Of a stretch of DNA of 21,228 nucleotides, positions 1 through 7,467 are shown piece by piece. Source of the DNA: an uncultured Erysipelotrichaceae bacterium (GTDB lineage: Bacteria > Bacillota_I > Bacilli_A > Erysipelotrichales > Erysipelotrichaceae); assembly GCA_944325295.1 (NCBI GenBank), contig CALUZL010000084.1:1-21228 (forward strand). The letters are read 5' to 3'. Made by a program: the position numbers and the translations under genes. The notes below the pieces were generated by a model, which did not search any database, was not told where the DNA came from, and saw only the letters and a list, made by a program, of their open reading frames with translations. Each line of letters begins with the position of its first letter. Within the stretch, counting starts at the first letter, position 1.

Positions 1-372
1 AAGCTTCTAAGCGGGACAGCGCTTTACGATCTGATAAAAAGACCGCGAGTCAAACTCAAAGACCTGAATGCGATTTTAGACCTCGGCCTGACTTCAGAGT
101 TAGCTGAACAAAACGAGATCGAGATCAAATATGAAGGTTATATCGATAAGGCGCGAAAAGAAGCCAAAAGGATGATCAAGATGGAGAATATGAAACTCGA
201 TCAAGATATCGATTATACAAAGATCGATAACTTGTCTTTAGAGGCAAGACAGAAATTAAATGAAGCACGGCCCACAAACCTTGGGCAAGCTTCACGGATA
301 TCCGGTATCAATCCCAGCGATATCCAAGTACTAGCGATCTACATGAAGGAGAAAAGAGATGCAGATAAGTGA
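1..372 (+). CDS. mnmG: MnmG (GidA), C-terminal part, truncated by window edge
   Basis: This is the last 123 codons of tRNA uridine-5-carboxymethylaminomethyl modification enzyme MnmG, the FAD-dependent partner of MnmE that modifies U34 of certain tRNAs in the cytoplasm. The frame is open from base 1. The visible part matches the family's C-terminal helical domain: KYEGYI followed by a basic helix, then LSLEARQKL, RPTNLGQASRISG and NPSDIQVL, the usual end of MnmG. The FAD-binding domain lies upstream of the window. Its last 14 bases overlap the next gene, whose ribosome binding site is inside the mnmG coding sequence, so the two are probably translated from one transcript. In many Bacillota rsmG follows mnmG directly; here four other genes come first. 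The identification is firm; the 5' end is not visible. Confidence 0.95.
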   Translation, partial: KLLSGTALYDLIKRPRVKLKDLNAILDLGLTSELAEQNEIEIKYEGYIDKARKEAKRMIKMENMKLDQDIDYTKIDNLSLEARQKLNEARPTNLGQASRISGINPSDIQVLAIYMKEKRDADK

Positions 373-961
373 TGTGATCAGTAATGTGAATGTATATGGA
401 TTGAGTGATGCGCTAAAGGGCAGCCGCTATCCGATGGCGACCGACCTCAGCGATATATCCGATAAACTTGACGAAAACCGTCTGCGTCTGGCTCAATGCG
501 CATTGGGCGAGGGCCATGACAACTTTTTAAACGGGATCATCGTCCAGTTTGATCTGACCTTTACCAATAAGGCCTGGGTCGAAGCGGAAAGATATCATTT
601 TTTAGACTTTGTGTCTTCACAATCGACGATGCACCGGATCACCAGATTTGATCTCGATAAGTCATATATTGAATATGTGGATGAGCGCATGATAGCGATC
701 ATGAAAGAGAAAGTCGCTGAATATAATGAACTTTTAAAGAAAGACAAAAACGATCCCCGACTTAAAGAGCTGTACCTTAAGATCTTGTATTCTAACCCTT
801 GTGGTTTTAAATTGACAGCGAAGATGACGACTAATTATCGTCAACTCAAGACCATTTATAAACAGAGAAGGAACCACCGTTTACCGGAATGGCAGATGTT
901 CTGTGATTGGGTACTGACGCTGCCTCATGCCGAGCTGATCACCAAAGACGCCCAGAATTGA
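359..961 (+). CDS. ThyX-like conserved protein of unknown function
   Basis: A 200-residue soluble protein. ATG at 359 lies inside the mnmG end and is preceded by AAGGAG about eight bases upstream, which decides the start. I recognise the pattern of a conserved firmicute/phage protein: GEGHDNFLNGI, then a hydrophobic QFDLTFTNKAW segment, YHFLDFVSSQSTMHRI, LYSNPCGF and a C-terminal TTNYRQLKTIYKQRRNHRLPE stretch. The order (SQS-MHR, then N-RQL followed by an arginine-rich helix and a tryptophan helix) recalls flavin-dependent thymidylate synthase ThyX. The canonical ThyX RHRxxSxNExSxRY motif is not present in full, so I do not claim thymidylate synthase activity. Translation is probably coupled to mnmG. 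A strong terminator follows directly. That it is a gene is near certain; the fold assignment is an inference. Confidence 0.8.
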   Translation: MQISDVISNVNVYGLSDALKGSRYPMATDLSDISDKLDENRLRLAQCALGEGHDNFLNGIIVQFDLTFTNKAWVEAERYHFLDFVSSQSTMHRITRFDLDKSYIEYVDERMIAIMKEKVAEYNELLKKDKNDPRLKELYLKILYSNPCGFKLTAKMTTNYRQLKTIYKQRRNHRLPEWQMFCDWVLTLPHAELITKDAQN

Positions 962-963
962 TC

Positions 964-1009
964 AAACCCCTTTGTGTCTATGTTAAAATATAGACAGAAA
1001 GGGGTTTTT
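964..1009 (+). terminator. Intrinsic terminator after the ThyX-like gene
   Basis: AAACCCCTTT-G-TGTCTAT (964-981) pairs with ATAGACA-G-AAAGGGGTTT (990-1007): seventeen pairs with one G/G mismatch around an 8-nt loop, ending in five T. It closes the mnmG-containing transcript three bases after the stop codon. Confidence 0.93.
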
Positions 1010-1024
1010 AGTTTAGGTGCGATT

Positions 1025-2290
1025 ATGATTAAGAAAGTGATCCTCTGTGTTTTATTGTTACTGATAACGGGATGTGCCGGACAAAAGGAAGCGATTGAGC
1101 CTTCCTCTTCGACTGTCAGCGAACCTCCCACAACTTCAAAACCTTTAGCGAATGAAAGCTTTATCGAACTTTTTGCTGATGAAACCTACTCGCAAAAAAT
1201 CATTTACACATTACCGAAAAAGCCAACGATCAAAATCTCGATCGACGATCTGGACATAAGTCAGAAAAGAAGAGATCTGTGTGGCGATAGATTTGAAGCA
1301 GACAAAGAAGAATATCTGCTGTATGCCGCTGACATAAAAAACGCCGTTCTCAAAGCACTTGAAAGTGTCCAAGGAATCGCTGAACCTCAAGATGAAAGTG
1401 ACGAACTGTTCGCTTTAGAGCTGAGGAAAGATGCCGATGTAATGACGCTTCGCATTAGAAAAGACAAGACCGTCAAGATCTATCTTGATGGTAATAACTA
1501 TTATCAATTAAGCGATGAAGACTATGCCGATATTCGAGATGCATTTGATTCGTTTGCCTTTTGGTATGACTCAAAAAGTGTTGGTCCCTGCTGGTTAAAG
1601 TTAAACACCGCTGAACCGATCAAATATTTGTCTGAAAGACCAAGCCCTGATGAATTCGATGACTATTTTTCTTTCAACACTATCGATCTTGATCTGGTCA
1701 AGTCGGTAAGTATCAATTATGATCGGATGTATGCAAGCGGCTCTGATCTGACTTTTAAAAGTAAAGAGGCGATCGCTGAATATTTCGATTATTTCTATAG
1801 TGTCAGCATGGAAAACATAAAGACCGATATCTATGACATCATTCAACCCGGCGCACCGGGCCCATCTTCCATAACCATCGATATCACTTTGACCAGTGAT
1901 TATCATATCGTGATAAAAGACGTCTATTCAACCGGCGCCTATGTCAGTTTTGTGGATGATCAGGGAAACGAATATTACAAGGGCAATTTTATCGGTGAAG
2001 CTGACAAACCTTATGTCGCTTTAAAATACGATCTATTAACAGAACATCTCGGTTATGACAAATATGAGCTTCGAGCTTTGCATTATGAAGATGAAGATAT
2101 CATCATCAACACGCCGGAGAATGAATCTTTCCCACCTGTCATCGAAACCGAAGAGCATATGGAAAGACTTAAGGATATGAAGATCTATGTCGATGGTAAA
2201 GAGGTAAGTGACATAAAGCCATCTCCAAACAAAGACCAGGTCATTATCTTAGAAGATGAGGCCGGCAATCGTTTTGAAGCCTGTTATTGA
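1025..2290 (+). CDS. Lipoprotein, paralogue of the next gene
   Basis: A 421-residue predicted lipoprotein. The N-terminus has two lysines, a leucine-rich membrane segment and the lipobox LITGC, so Cys17 would be lipidated by Lgt and cleaved by Lsp. The mature protein then sits on the outer face of the cytoplasmic membrane. A short Ser/Thr/Pro-rich stretch follows as a linker. ATG at 1025 is preferred over an upstream in-frame GTG at 974, because that GTG lies inside the terminator stem and the signal peptide begins at 1025; AGGTG lies 5-10 bases upstream. The C-terminal half carries PGAPGPSSITIDI, LTSDYHIVIKDV, GAYVSFVD and GNEYYKGNFIGE blocks that recur in the 2339-3517 product. No enzyme motif was seen. 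The gene starts just after a strong terminator, and I see no convincing promoter. Function unknown. Confidence 0.9.
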   Translation: MIKKVILCVLLLLITGCAGQKEAIEPSSSTVSEPPTTSKPLANESFIELFADETYSQKIIYTLPKKPTIKISIDDLDISQKRRDLCGDRFEADKEEYLLYAADIKNAVLKALESVQGIAEPQDESDELFALELRKDADVMTLRIRKDKTVKIYLDGNNYYQLSDEDYADIRDAFDSFAFWYDSKSVGPCWLKLNTAEPIKYLSERPSPDEFDDYFSFNTIDLDLVKSVSINYDRMYASGSDLTFKSKEAIAEYFDYFYSVSMENIKTDIYDIIQPGAPGPSSITIDITLTSDYHIVIKDVYSTGAYVSFVDDQGNEYYKGNFIGEADKPYVALKYDLLTEHLGYDKYELRALHYEDEDIIINTPENESFPPVIETEEHMERLKDMKIYVDGKEVSDIKPSPNKDQVIILEDEAGNRFEACY

Positions 2291-2338
2291 TCAATTATAT
2301 ATATATATATGGTAAGATAAATAAGAGGAGAAAAAGTT

Positions 2339-3517
2339 ATGCTTAAAAAGATCGTTATCATAATGGTATGTCTTTTGTTTGTGGCAGGGTGCGAAACGGG
2401 AAAAGATGACGAACTCATGGCATTTTTAGCCGATCTTCAAAGTAAAGAGATCAGTATCAATGATGGTGAAAGGAATATGGTGATCGGTCAATCGGTGGAT
2501 ATCGAAGCAGCAAAGATGGCCAGATGCGATGCCTATACCTATCAGACAGAACTTGAGAGTTACAAAGAAGATCTTAAAAAGGCCATGGCATCTTTAAATG
2601 AAGAGCTGCAAAATGCCCAAAAGATGACTGAAAGTGATGAAGATGGTATCTACTATATCCTTCTTCAAAGCCAAGATAAAAAACTTGAAGTCTATCAAGA
2701 CAGTATCGTAGTGGATGATTATGACCACCGAGTAAGCTACAGTTTAGAAAACGCATATCAAAAAGTCGAAGATACCTTGAGCTCACTTGAGCGCTATTAT
2801 GATGAAAATGCTGAAGATGCGGTTTGTTGGGTAGCTGAAGGTGTAAATAATATAGCCGGCAATAAGTTATCGGCTACACCTCTTGAAAGCGATCTTGGCG
2901 ACCATCTGACTTATGAGATGTTGCCGATCGAAGATGTAAAAGATGTCCGTTTTTACTATGATGGTAGGATGATCGATCGCAGCGACTATTCGCTTTTGTC
3001 TTTCAAAGATCAGGAGCAAACAATAGAATCTTTAAAAAACGGTAAACTTATAGATGGTTTTAGTGATCTGTATCTTGAAAGAATCGATATGGATGTTTGT
3101 GATATCTTGCAGCGCGGATCCGGCGGTCCGGAGCAGATCGATTTTGAACTGGTGTTATCAAGTGATTACCGGATAAGGTTTTCTGATGTCAGGATCACGG
3201 GTTGTTATGTAGAATTCATTGATTCTTCAGGAAATGCCTATTTCCGTGGCAATTATATCGGTGAAAGAGATATGTTTTTGCTCGGGTTAGAGCAGATCTT
3301 AAGCACTAATTTGGGTTCATTAAAAGACATGAAGACGCTCGCTTTTGAAAACGATGTGATCAAGATCGAAAGCGCAGATCCTTTAGGGTGTATGGCGATG
3401 TGTCCGGTCGAGATATTCGATGATCCGTCATTAGCGATCGAATACAATGGTGGCACCGATTATTCTGAAGTCATCATAACTGACAGTGAAGGCAACCGCT
3501 ACACCTGTTGTGGATAA
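2339..3517 (+). CDS. Lipoprotein, tandem paralogue of the preceding gene
   Basis: A 392-residue predicted lipoprotein with signal MLKKIVIIMVCLLFVAGC (Cys18 lipidated) and an AGAGGAG ribosome binding site about eight bases before ATG. It resembles the preceding protein through most of its length. QRGSGGPEQIDFEL, LSSDYRIRFSDV, CYVEFIDSSGN and YFRGNYIGERD align with matching blocks there, a Cys-Trp pair lies near the middle of both, and both end in an acidic GNR-aromatic tail (EGNRYTCC here). The mature region is acidic with several cysteines and no recognisable catalytic motif. The 48-bp gap to the previous gene contains an alternating TA run, so the two are probably co-transcribed. The pair is best read as a gene duplication producing surface-exposed proteins of unknown role. 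Confidence 0.9.
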   Translation: MLKKIVIIMVCLLFVAGCETGKDDELMAFLADLQSKEISINDGERNMVIGQSVDIEAAKMARCDAYTYQTELESYKEDLKKAMASLNEELQNAQKMTESDEDGIYYILLQSQDKKLEVYQDSIVVDDYDHRVSYSLENAYQKVEDTLSSLERYYDENAEDAVCWVAEGVNNIAGNKLSATPLESDLGDHLTYEMLPIEDVKDVRFYYDGRMIDRSDYSLLSFKDQEQTIESLKNGKLIDGFSDLYLERIDMDVCDILQRGSGGPEQIDFELVLSSDYRIRFSDVRITGCYVEFIDSSGNAYFRGNYIGERDMFLLGLEQILSTNLGSLKDMKTLAFENDVIKIESADPLGCMAMCPVEIFDDPSLAIEYNGGTDYSEVIITDSEGNRYTCCG

Positions 3518-3561
3518 GCATATAAAACGGCTTATCGCCAAAAGCAGCTGATTTCACAAAT

Positions 3562-3590
3562 TTGGCAGATCATCCAGAGAGTGTTATAAT
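3562..3590 (+). promoter_or_regulatory. Sigma-A-type promoter for the 3618 gene
   Basis: TTGGCA at 3562-3567, a 17-bp spacer and a perfect TATAAT at 3585-3590. The predicted start near 3597 lies about 20 bases before the ATG, and AAAGGAGG sits between them. Confidence 0.8.
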
Positions 3591-3617
3591 ATGACACAGG
3601 CCTAAAAGGAGGAACAG

Positions 3618-4295
3618 ATGAGTAAGAAGTTTTATGTCATATTGGTACTCTTATTAAGTTTTGTATTATGTGGATATTCGGGTAGTGTCAAAGAGTTAGA
3701 CACTACCGATGATAAATTGGATATGTCGACCCTTAAAGATTATCAAAAGCTTTACAAGGGTGAAGATGCCGGCGTTTGTGCGGTCAGTGATGTCAAAACT
3801 TATATGGACTACCGGGCGATAACCGCCAAGGGATCGACCCAGTACAAATACATCCAGGAAAACATGACGATCGATGAAGATACCGGATTTCTGGTCGATG
3901 AAGATGGCTTTATCGGGGTAGCACTGGGAAGTTATTATGGGGTCATCGGTGATCGCTACTACATGACTTTGGATAGCGGCGTAGTCTTACCGCTTGTCAA
4001 AGTTGAGGAAAAGGCTGATGGCGATACCTATAACGGGTGTTATCACTACAGCGATGGCAGCATCATCGAGTTTGTGATCGATACCGATTACGCCAAAGAA
4101 TCAGAAGCGTTTGGAGTCTCCGGCAACGGTCTTATCAATTCCGGCAACTACAACAACTTCGAATTGTTTAGCGGCGATATCATAAAAGTTGAGAAAGTCA
4201 CCGATGAGATCAATCCCAACTATGTGGAATTTGTCGCCAAAGACGAGGTAGCCTTTGACAATCACAACATCTTCAATTATGCCAGCGGTTATTAA
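3618..4295 (+). CDS. Secreted or lipid-anchored protein of unknown function
   Basis: A 225-residue exported protein with its own promoter and a strong AAAGGAGG site seven bases before ATG. The N-terminus is a signal peptide; a cysteine at position 18 follows SFVL, so the -1 residue is Leu where lipoboxes need Gly, Ala or Ser. It may therefore be a poor lipoprotein or an ordinary secreted or membrane-anchored protein. The mature part holds GFIGVALGSYYG, VIGDRYYMTLDSG and a DG-SIIEFVIDTDYA block. I know this arrangement from secreted proteins of gut Bacillota, where it resembles a small beta-barrel of the 3D/RlpA kind; that resemblance is an inference and no catalytic residue can be named. A terminator overlaps its stop codon, so it is a single-gene unit between the paralogous lipoproteins and rsmG. 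Confidence 0.88.
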   Translation: MSKKFYVILVLLLSFVLCGYSGSVKELDTTDDKLDMSTLKDYQKLYKGEDAGVCAVSDVKTYMDYRAITAKGSTQYKYIQENMTIDEDTGFLVDEDGFIGVALGSYYGVIGDRYYMTLDSGVVLPLVKVEEKADGDTYNGCYHYSDGSIIEFVIDTDYAKESEAFGVSGNGLINSGNYNNFELFSGDIIKVEKVTDEINPNYVEFVAKDEVAFDNHNIFNYASGY

Positions 4296-4317
4296 AGCTC
4301 GTTACAGACGGGCTTTT
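4294..4317 (+). terminator. Intrinsic terminator after the 3618 gene
   Basis: AAAGCTCG (4294-4301) pairs with CGGGCTTT (4309-4316), including one G-T wobble, around a 7-nt loop, with a T run at the 3' end. It overlaps the stop codon. Confidence 0.85.
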
Positions 4318-4353
4318 AATATGACCGTTTTCCATGCTTAAACAGTGTATTGA

Positions 4354-4362
4354 TGATATAAT
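4354..4362 (+). promoter_or_regulatory. Extended -10 promoter giving a leaderless rsmG transcript
   Basis: TGATATAAT is an extended -10 (TG-N-TATAAT) with no good -35 at 16-18 bp upstream. The last base of the -10 is seven bases before G4369 of the GTG start, which is the usual distance to the transcription start. It would drive rsmG-noc-parA-parB-nadD. Confidence 0.7.
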
Positions 4363-4368
4363 AAGCAG

Positions 4369-5067
4369 GTGGATATATTAGGTCTTAAAGAAGCCTGTTC
4401 AGATCTGGGACTAGTCTTGAGTGAGAAACAATTGGCAGATTTCGTCATTTATAAAGATCTGTTGAAGGCTGCCAATGAAACGATAAACCTGACGGCTATA
4501 ACAGCAGATGAGGAGATCATCGAAAAACATTTTTACGACTCTCTTCTTTCGGTAAAGTATTTTGAGTATGCCGGCAGATTGTGTGATGTCGGCAGCGGCG
4601 CCGGCTTCCCCGGCCTTGTCCTCAAGATCGTTTTTCCGCAATTAGATGTCGTCTTGGCAGAACCGATCGCTAAGCGTTGTCGTTTCCTTGAAAGCGTCAT
4701 CGAAAAGCTTGAGCTCAAAAAGATCACCGTCATAAACAAACGAGCGGAAGATCTTGCGAAAGCTGAGCGTGAGAGTTTTGATATCGTGACGGCCAGAGCA
4801 GTAAAGAGTTTAGACATCCTGAGTGAACTTTGCGTGCCGCTTATAAAAGTCGGCGGCAGCTTTGTGATCTTAAAGGGAAGCAGCGGCAAAGAAGAGATCG
4901 CAAAAGCACAAAACGCCCTGAAGACACCCGGTACAAAAGAGAAAGCCGTTTATGAATGTGAACTTATAAGTGGCGACAGGCGAGTGATCGCCATCTACGA
5001 AAAAGTAAAAAAGACTGATAAGAAGTATCCGCGCAATTACGGAATGATAAATAAGAGACCCCTATGA
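4369..5067 (+). CDS. rsmG: 16S rRNA (guanine527-N7)-methyltransferase RsmG
   Basis: RsmG (GidB) methylates N7 of G527 in 16S rRNA with S-adenosylmethionine. The 232-residue product has the family's usual length. The N-terminal helices (EKQLADFVIYKDLL, INLTAIT, KHFYDSLL) precede the SAM-binding Rossmann motif DVGSGAGFPG at 73-82; ARAVKSL and VILKGSSG follow in the methyltransferase core. GTG at 4369 is chosen because the N-terminus then lines up without gaps with known RsmG proteins such as that of Bacillus subtilis, and no later start gives this. No Shine-Dalgarno sequence precedes it, and the -10 box ends only six bases upstream, so the message is probably leaderless. Its stop overlaps the start of the Noc-like gene (ATGA). 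Confidence 0.96.
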   Translation: MDILGLKEACSDLGLVLSEKQLADFVIYKDLLKAANETINLTAITADEEIIEKHFYDSLLSVKYFEYAGRLCDVGSGAGFPGLVLKIVFPQLDVVLAEPIAKRCRFLESVIEKLELKKITVINKRAEDLAKAERESFDIVTARAVKSLDILSELCVPLIKVGGSFVILKGSSGKEEIAKAQNALKTPGTKEKAVYECELISGDRRVIAIYEKVKKTDKKYPRNYGMINKRPL

Positions 5068-5822
5068 AAAAGATAACGGAAATAGAGACTAAAGACATCA
5101 TCCCCAATCGCAACCAACCGCGGTTGGAGTTTGACGAAGAAGCGATAAGGTATCTGGCTGATTCCATAGCGGAAAACGGCCTTATCCAACCGATCGTCGT
5201 CAGAGAAAAGGATTCAAAGTATGAGATAATCGCCGGTGAAAGACGCTATCGGGCGTATTGTTATCTTGAAAGAGAGACGATACCGGCCATCATCGAAGAC
5301 AAGGATGATTTTGAAAGTGCGAATCTGGCTTTGGTGGAAAACACACAAAGACAAAACCTCAACGCTATCGAAGAAGCTTTGGCTATCCACAAGATGATGT
5401 CATCCCAAAACAAATCTCAAACCGAGATCGCCAGAGAACTCGGCTACAAACAATCGACAGTTGCCAACAAACTGCGACTTTTGCGCTTGCCGGAAGTGAT
5501 CAAAGAAGGTTTGGCAAACGGCATCATAACCGAAAGACACGGACGCGCCCTTTTAAAGGTTCCAAGGGAAAGACAGATCGAAGCTTACGAAACGATCGTC
5601 AGACGGGGCTATAACGTCAAAAGGAGCGAAGAGTATCTCAAAGCCTTTGAAGATAAAAGCAGCAGCAATTTCAAGTCGGTCTCAAACAGCGTTCGCTTGG
5701 GGTTGAACACCATAAGAGAAGCTTATGAGCTCTGCAAAAAGAGCGGACTTGATGTAACACTCAATGAAACAGAATACAACGATGAAGTAAAAGTCACGAT
5801 AAGATTCAATAAGGTAGGATAA
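5064..5822 (+). CDS. noc: Noc-like nucleoid occlusion / ParB-family protein
   Basis: A 252-residue ParB-family DNA-binding CTPase. N-terminal domain: IIPNRNQPR, then NGLIQPIVV and GERRYRA at 58-64 (nucleotide-binding box C1), then ENTQRQ at 92-97. A helix-turn-helix lies at about 117-140 (KSQTEIARELGYKQSTVANKLRLL), then ITERHGRALL and a C-terminal dimerisation region. Position between rsmG and parA is that of noc in Bacillota; Noc binds scattered NBS sites and blocks division over the nucleoid. Unusually, the protein begins directly with the ParB core: the roughly 25-residue N-terminal amphipathic membrane-targeting segment of B. subtilis Noc is missing. An in-frame TAA at 5052-5054 rules out an upstream extension. 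It starts by an ATGA overlap with rsmG. A second ParB working with parA cannot be excluded. Confidence 0.88.
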   Translation: MKKITEIETKDIIPNRNQPRLEFDEEAIRYLADSIAENGLIQPIVVREKDSKYEIIAGERRYRAYCYLERETIPAIIEDKDDFESANLALVENTQRQNLNAIEEALAIHKMMSSQNKSQTEIARELGYKQSTVANKLRLLRLPEVIKEGLANGIITERHGRALLKVPRERQIEAYETIVRRGYNVKRSEEYLKAFEDKSSSNFKSVSNSVRLGLNTIREAYELCKKSGLDVTLNETEYNDEVKVTIRFNKVG

Positions 5823-5825
5823 GAT

Positions 5826-6590
5826 ATGGGAAAGATTATTGCGATAGCAAATCAAAAGGGTGGTGTCGGCAAGACGACCACCAGTATAAATCTCGCCAGT
5901 GGCCTGGCATATTTGAATAAGCGGGTCCTGCTTGTAGACTTTGACCCCCAAGGCAACGCGACCCAGGGAGTCGGTTTTGACGTAAACGATCAATATACGG
6001 TCTATGACTGTCTTTTAAACGATCGAAATGTCAAAGAATGTATCGCAACGCTTAAAAATCCGCCGATGGATATCTTGCCGGCTGCGATCACTTTAGCCGG
6101 AGCGGATATCGAGATGGTCAAGATCGAAAGCGGCAGAGAGCGCCTTTTAAAAAGAGAACTCGATGAGATCCGGGACGATTATGATTTTGTCATCATCGAT
6201 TGCCCGCCATCTTTAGGACTGCTCAACACCAATGCCCTGACTGCTGCCGATTCGGTCATCATACCGGTGCAGTGTGAATACTATGCACTTGAAGGGGTGA
6301 CGCAGCTTTTACAGACGATAAGATTAGTCCAGAAACTATTCAACCCCACACTCAGGATCGAAGGTGTTCTCTTAACGATGTTTGATGCGCGCACTAACCT
6401 GTCGGTCGAAGTCCAACAAGAAGTCAATCGCCACTTCAAAGAAAAGGCGTATCGCACCTACATTCCCAGAAACATTAAATTATCGGAAGCGCCCTCACAG
6501 GGCAAATCGATCTATGACTATGCGATAAACAGCGAAGGTGCACGCGCGTATGTTGCCCTGACCAAAGAGGTCATCGAACAGAATAAATAG
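5826..6590 (+). CDS. parA: Chromosome-partitioning ATPase ParA (Soj)
   Basis: ParA/Soj is a deviant Walker-type ATPase that binds DNA as an ATP dimer and works with ParB to separate origins; in B. subtilis it also regulates DnaA. The 254-residue length is normal. KGGVGKTT at 11-18 carries the signature lysine of the MinD/ParA class, VDFDPQGN at 37-44 the Walker A' segment, and DCPPSLG at 125-131 Walker B. VPVQCEYYALEG, LTMFDAR and PRNIKLSEAPSQGKSI are standard Soj blocks near the C-terminus. ATG at 5826 has AGGATAAG just upstream. The gene lies three bases after the noc-like stop and ten before parB, so it is in the same operon. Confidence 0.97.
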   Translation: MGKIIAIANQKGGVGKTTTSINLASGLAYLNKRVLLVDFDPQGNATQGVGFDVNDQYTVYDCLLNDRNVKECIATLKNPPMDILPAAITLAGADIEMVKIESGRERLLKRELDEIRDDYDFVIIDCPPSLGLLNTNALTAADSVIIPVQCEYYALEGVTQLLQTIRLVQKLFNPTLRIEGVLLTMFDARTNLSVEVQQEVNRHFKEKAYRTYIPRNIKLSEAPSQGKSIYDYAINSEGARAYVALTKEVIEQNK

Positions 6591-6600
6591 AGGAGAGTTT

Positions 6601-7467
6601 ATGGCAGAGAAGAAGAAAAAACTCGGTCGTGGTTTAGATGCGATCTTTGGCGCTGACATCGACAGCATCCTAAACGAGATCGATAACACTAAAGAAAAAA
6701 ACGGCGTCAGCGAGGTCGAAATCGAAGCGATCAGACCAAACCCTTACCAGCCGCGAAAGACTTTTGATGATGAAAGCTTAAAAGAATTAGCTGCTTCCAT
6801 AAAAGAGAACGGTGTTTTCCAGCCGATAATAATAAGGAAGTCGGTTGGCGGTTATGAACTGATCGCCGGCGAAAGAAGATTGAGGGCCAGCAAGCTTTTG
6901 GGCAATAAGACGATACCGGCGCTGATCGTCGCCATCGATGATGCAAAGATGATGGAGATCTCCTTGCTTGAAAACATCCAAAGAGAGGATCTTTCAGCGA
7001 TCGAGGAAGCGGAAGCATATGAAAACCTCATTGAAAAGCTAAATTATACCCAGGAAAAACTCGCTGAGAAGATCGGTAAATCCCGAGTCCATGTCACCAA
7101 CATGTTGAGGATCTTAAAGCTGCCTGCAGAGATCAAAAAGATGGTCTCAGAAAATAGGCTCACTTATGGGCAAGCCCGAACTTTACTGAGCGTCAAAGAT
7201 GAGGATGAGGCTATAAAACTCGCACAAAGGGCTTGCCGTGAAGGGCTCACCGTCAGGCAGCTTGAAAAGATGACTCAGAAAAAAGACAAAACGCCAAAAA
7301 GAGAAGAAAAAGGCGACATCTATCTTGAAAACGTGCGGACGATCATGGAGCGAAAGCTCAAGACGGCCGTGAAGGTCGCAAAGAATAAGATCGTGATTGA
7401 ATATAACGGCAGTGATGATCTAAACCGCATCTTGGAGATCATCGATTGCCTTGAAGAGCGAGACTGA
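6601..7467 (+). CDS. parB: Chromosome-partitioning protein ParB (Spo0J)
   Basis: ParB/Spo0J is a CTP-dependent clamp that loads at parS, slides on DNA, recruits SMC and stimulates ParA ATPase. The 288-residue length is typical. The lysine-rich N-terminus with LGRGLDAIFG at 8-17 is the ParA-interacting segment of ParB. It is followed by RPNPYQPR, NGVFQPIIIR, the CTP-binding GERRLRA at 90-96 and ENIQRE at 124-129. The HTH at about 149-172 (TQEKLAEKIGKSRVHVTNMLR) is followed by LTYGQARTLL and a C-terminal dimer domain. The LGRGLDA leader and the position next to parA make this the true partition ParB, distinct from the noc-like paralogue. GAGGAG lies six bases before ATG. Confidence 0.97.
   Translation: MAEKKKKLGRGLDAIFGADIDSILNEIDNTKEKNGVSEVEIEAIRPNPYQPRKTFDDESLKELAASIKENGVFQPIIIRKSVGGYELIAGERRLRASKLLGNKTIPALIVAIDDAKMMEISLLENIQREDLSAIEEAEAYENLIEKLNYTQEKLAEKIGKSRVHVTNMLRILKLPAEIKKMVSENRLTYGQARTLLSVKDEDEAIKLAQRACREGLTVRQLEKMTQKKDKTPKREEKGDIYLENVRTIMERKLKTAVKVAKNKIVIEYNGSDDLNRILEIIDCLEERD

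Noticed and set aside
680..697. 18-bp exact match (GATGAGCGCATGATAGCG) with 13055-13072, both encoding DERMIA
   Set aside because: The two proteins are otherwise unrelated and the shared codons are favoured ones; probably coincidence.
974..1024. Upstream GTG start giving a 438-residue form of the first lipoprotein
   Set aside because: The GTG is inside the terminator stem and would place 17 residues before the signal peptide, destroying its usual form.
3509..3517. Perfect DnaA box (TGTGGATAA, i.e. TTATCCACA on the - strand) at the end of the second lipoprotein gene
   Set aside because: Only one copy was found in the window, it lies in coding sequence, and a 9-mer occurs by chance in about one of six windows of this size. 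No cluster or AT-rich unwinding region accompanies it.
3513..3536. Hairpin GATAAGC/GCTTATC after the second lipoprotein gene
   Set aside because: Seven A/T-rich pairs with a 10-nt loop and no T run; not a convincing terminator.
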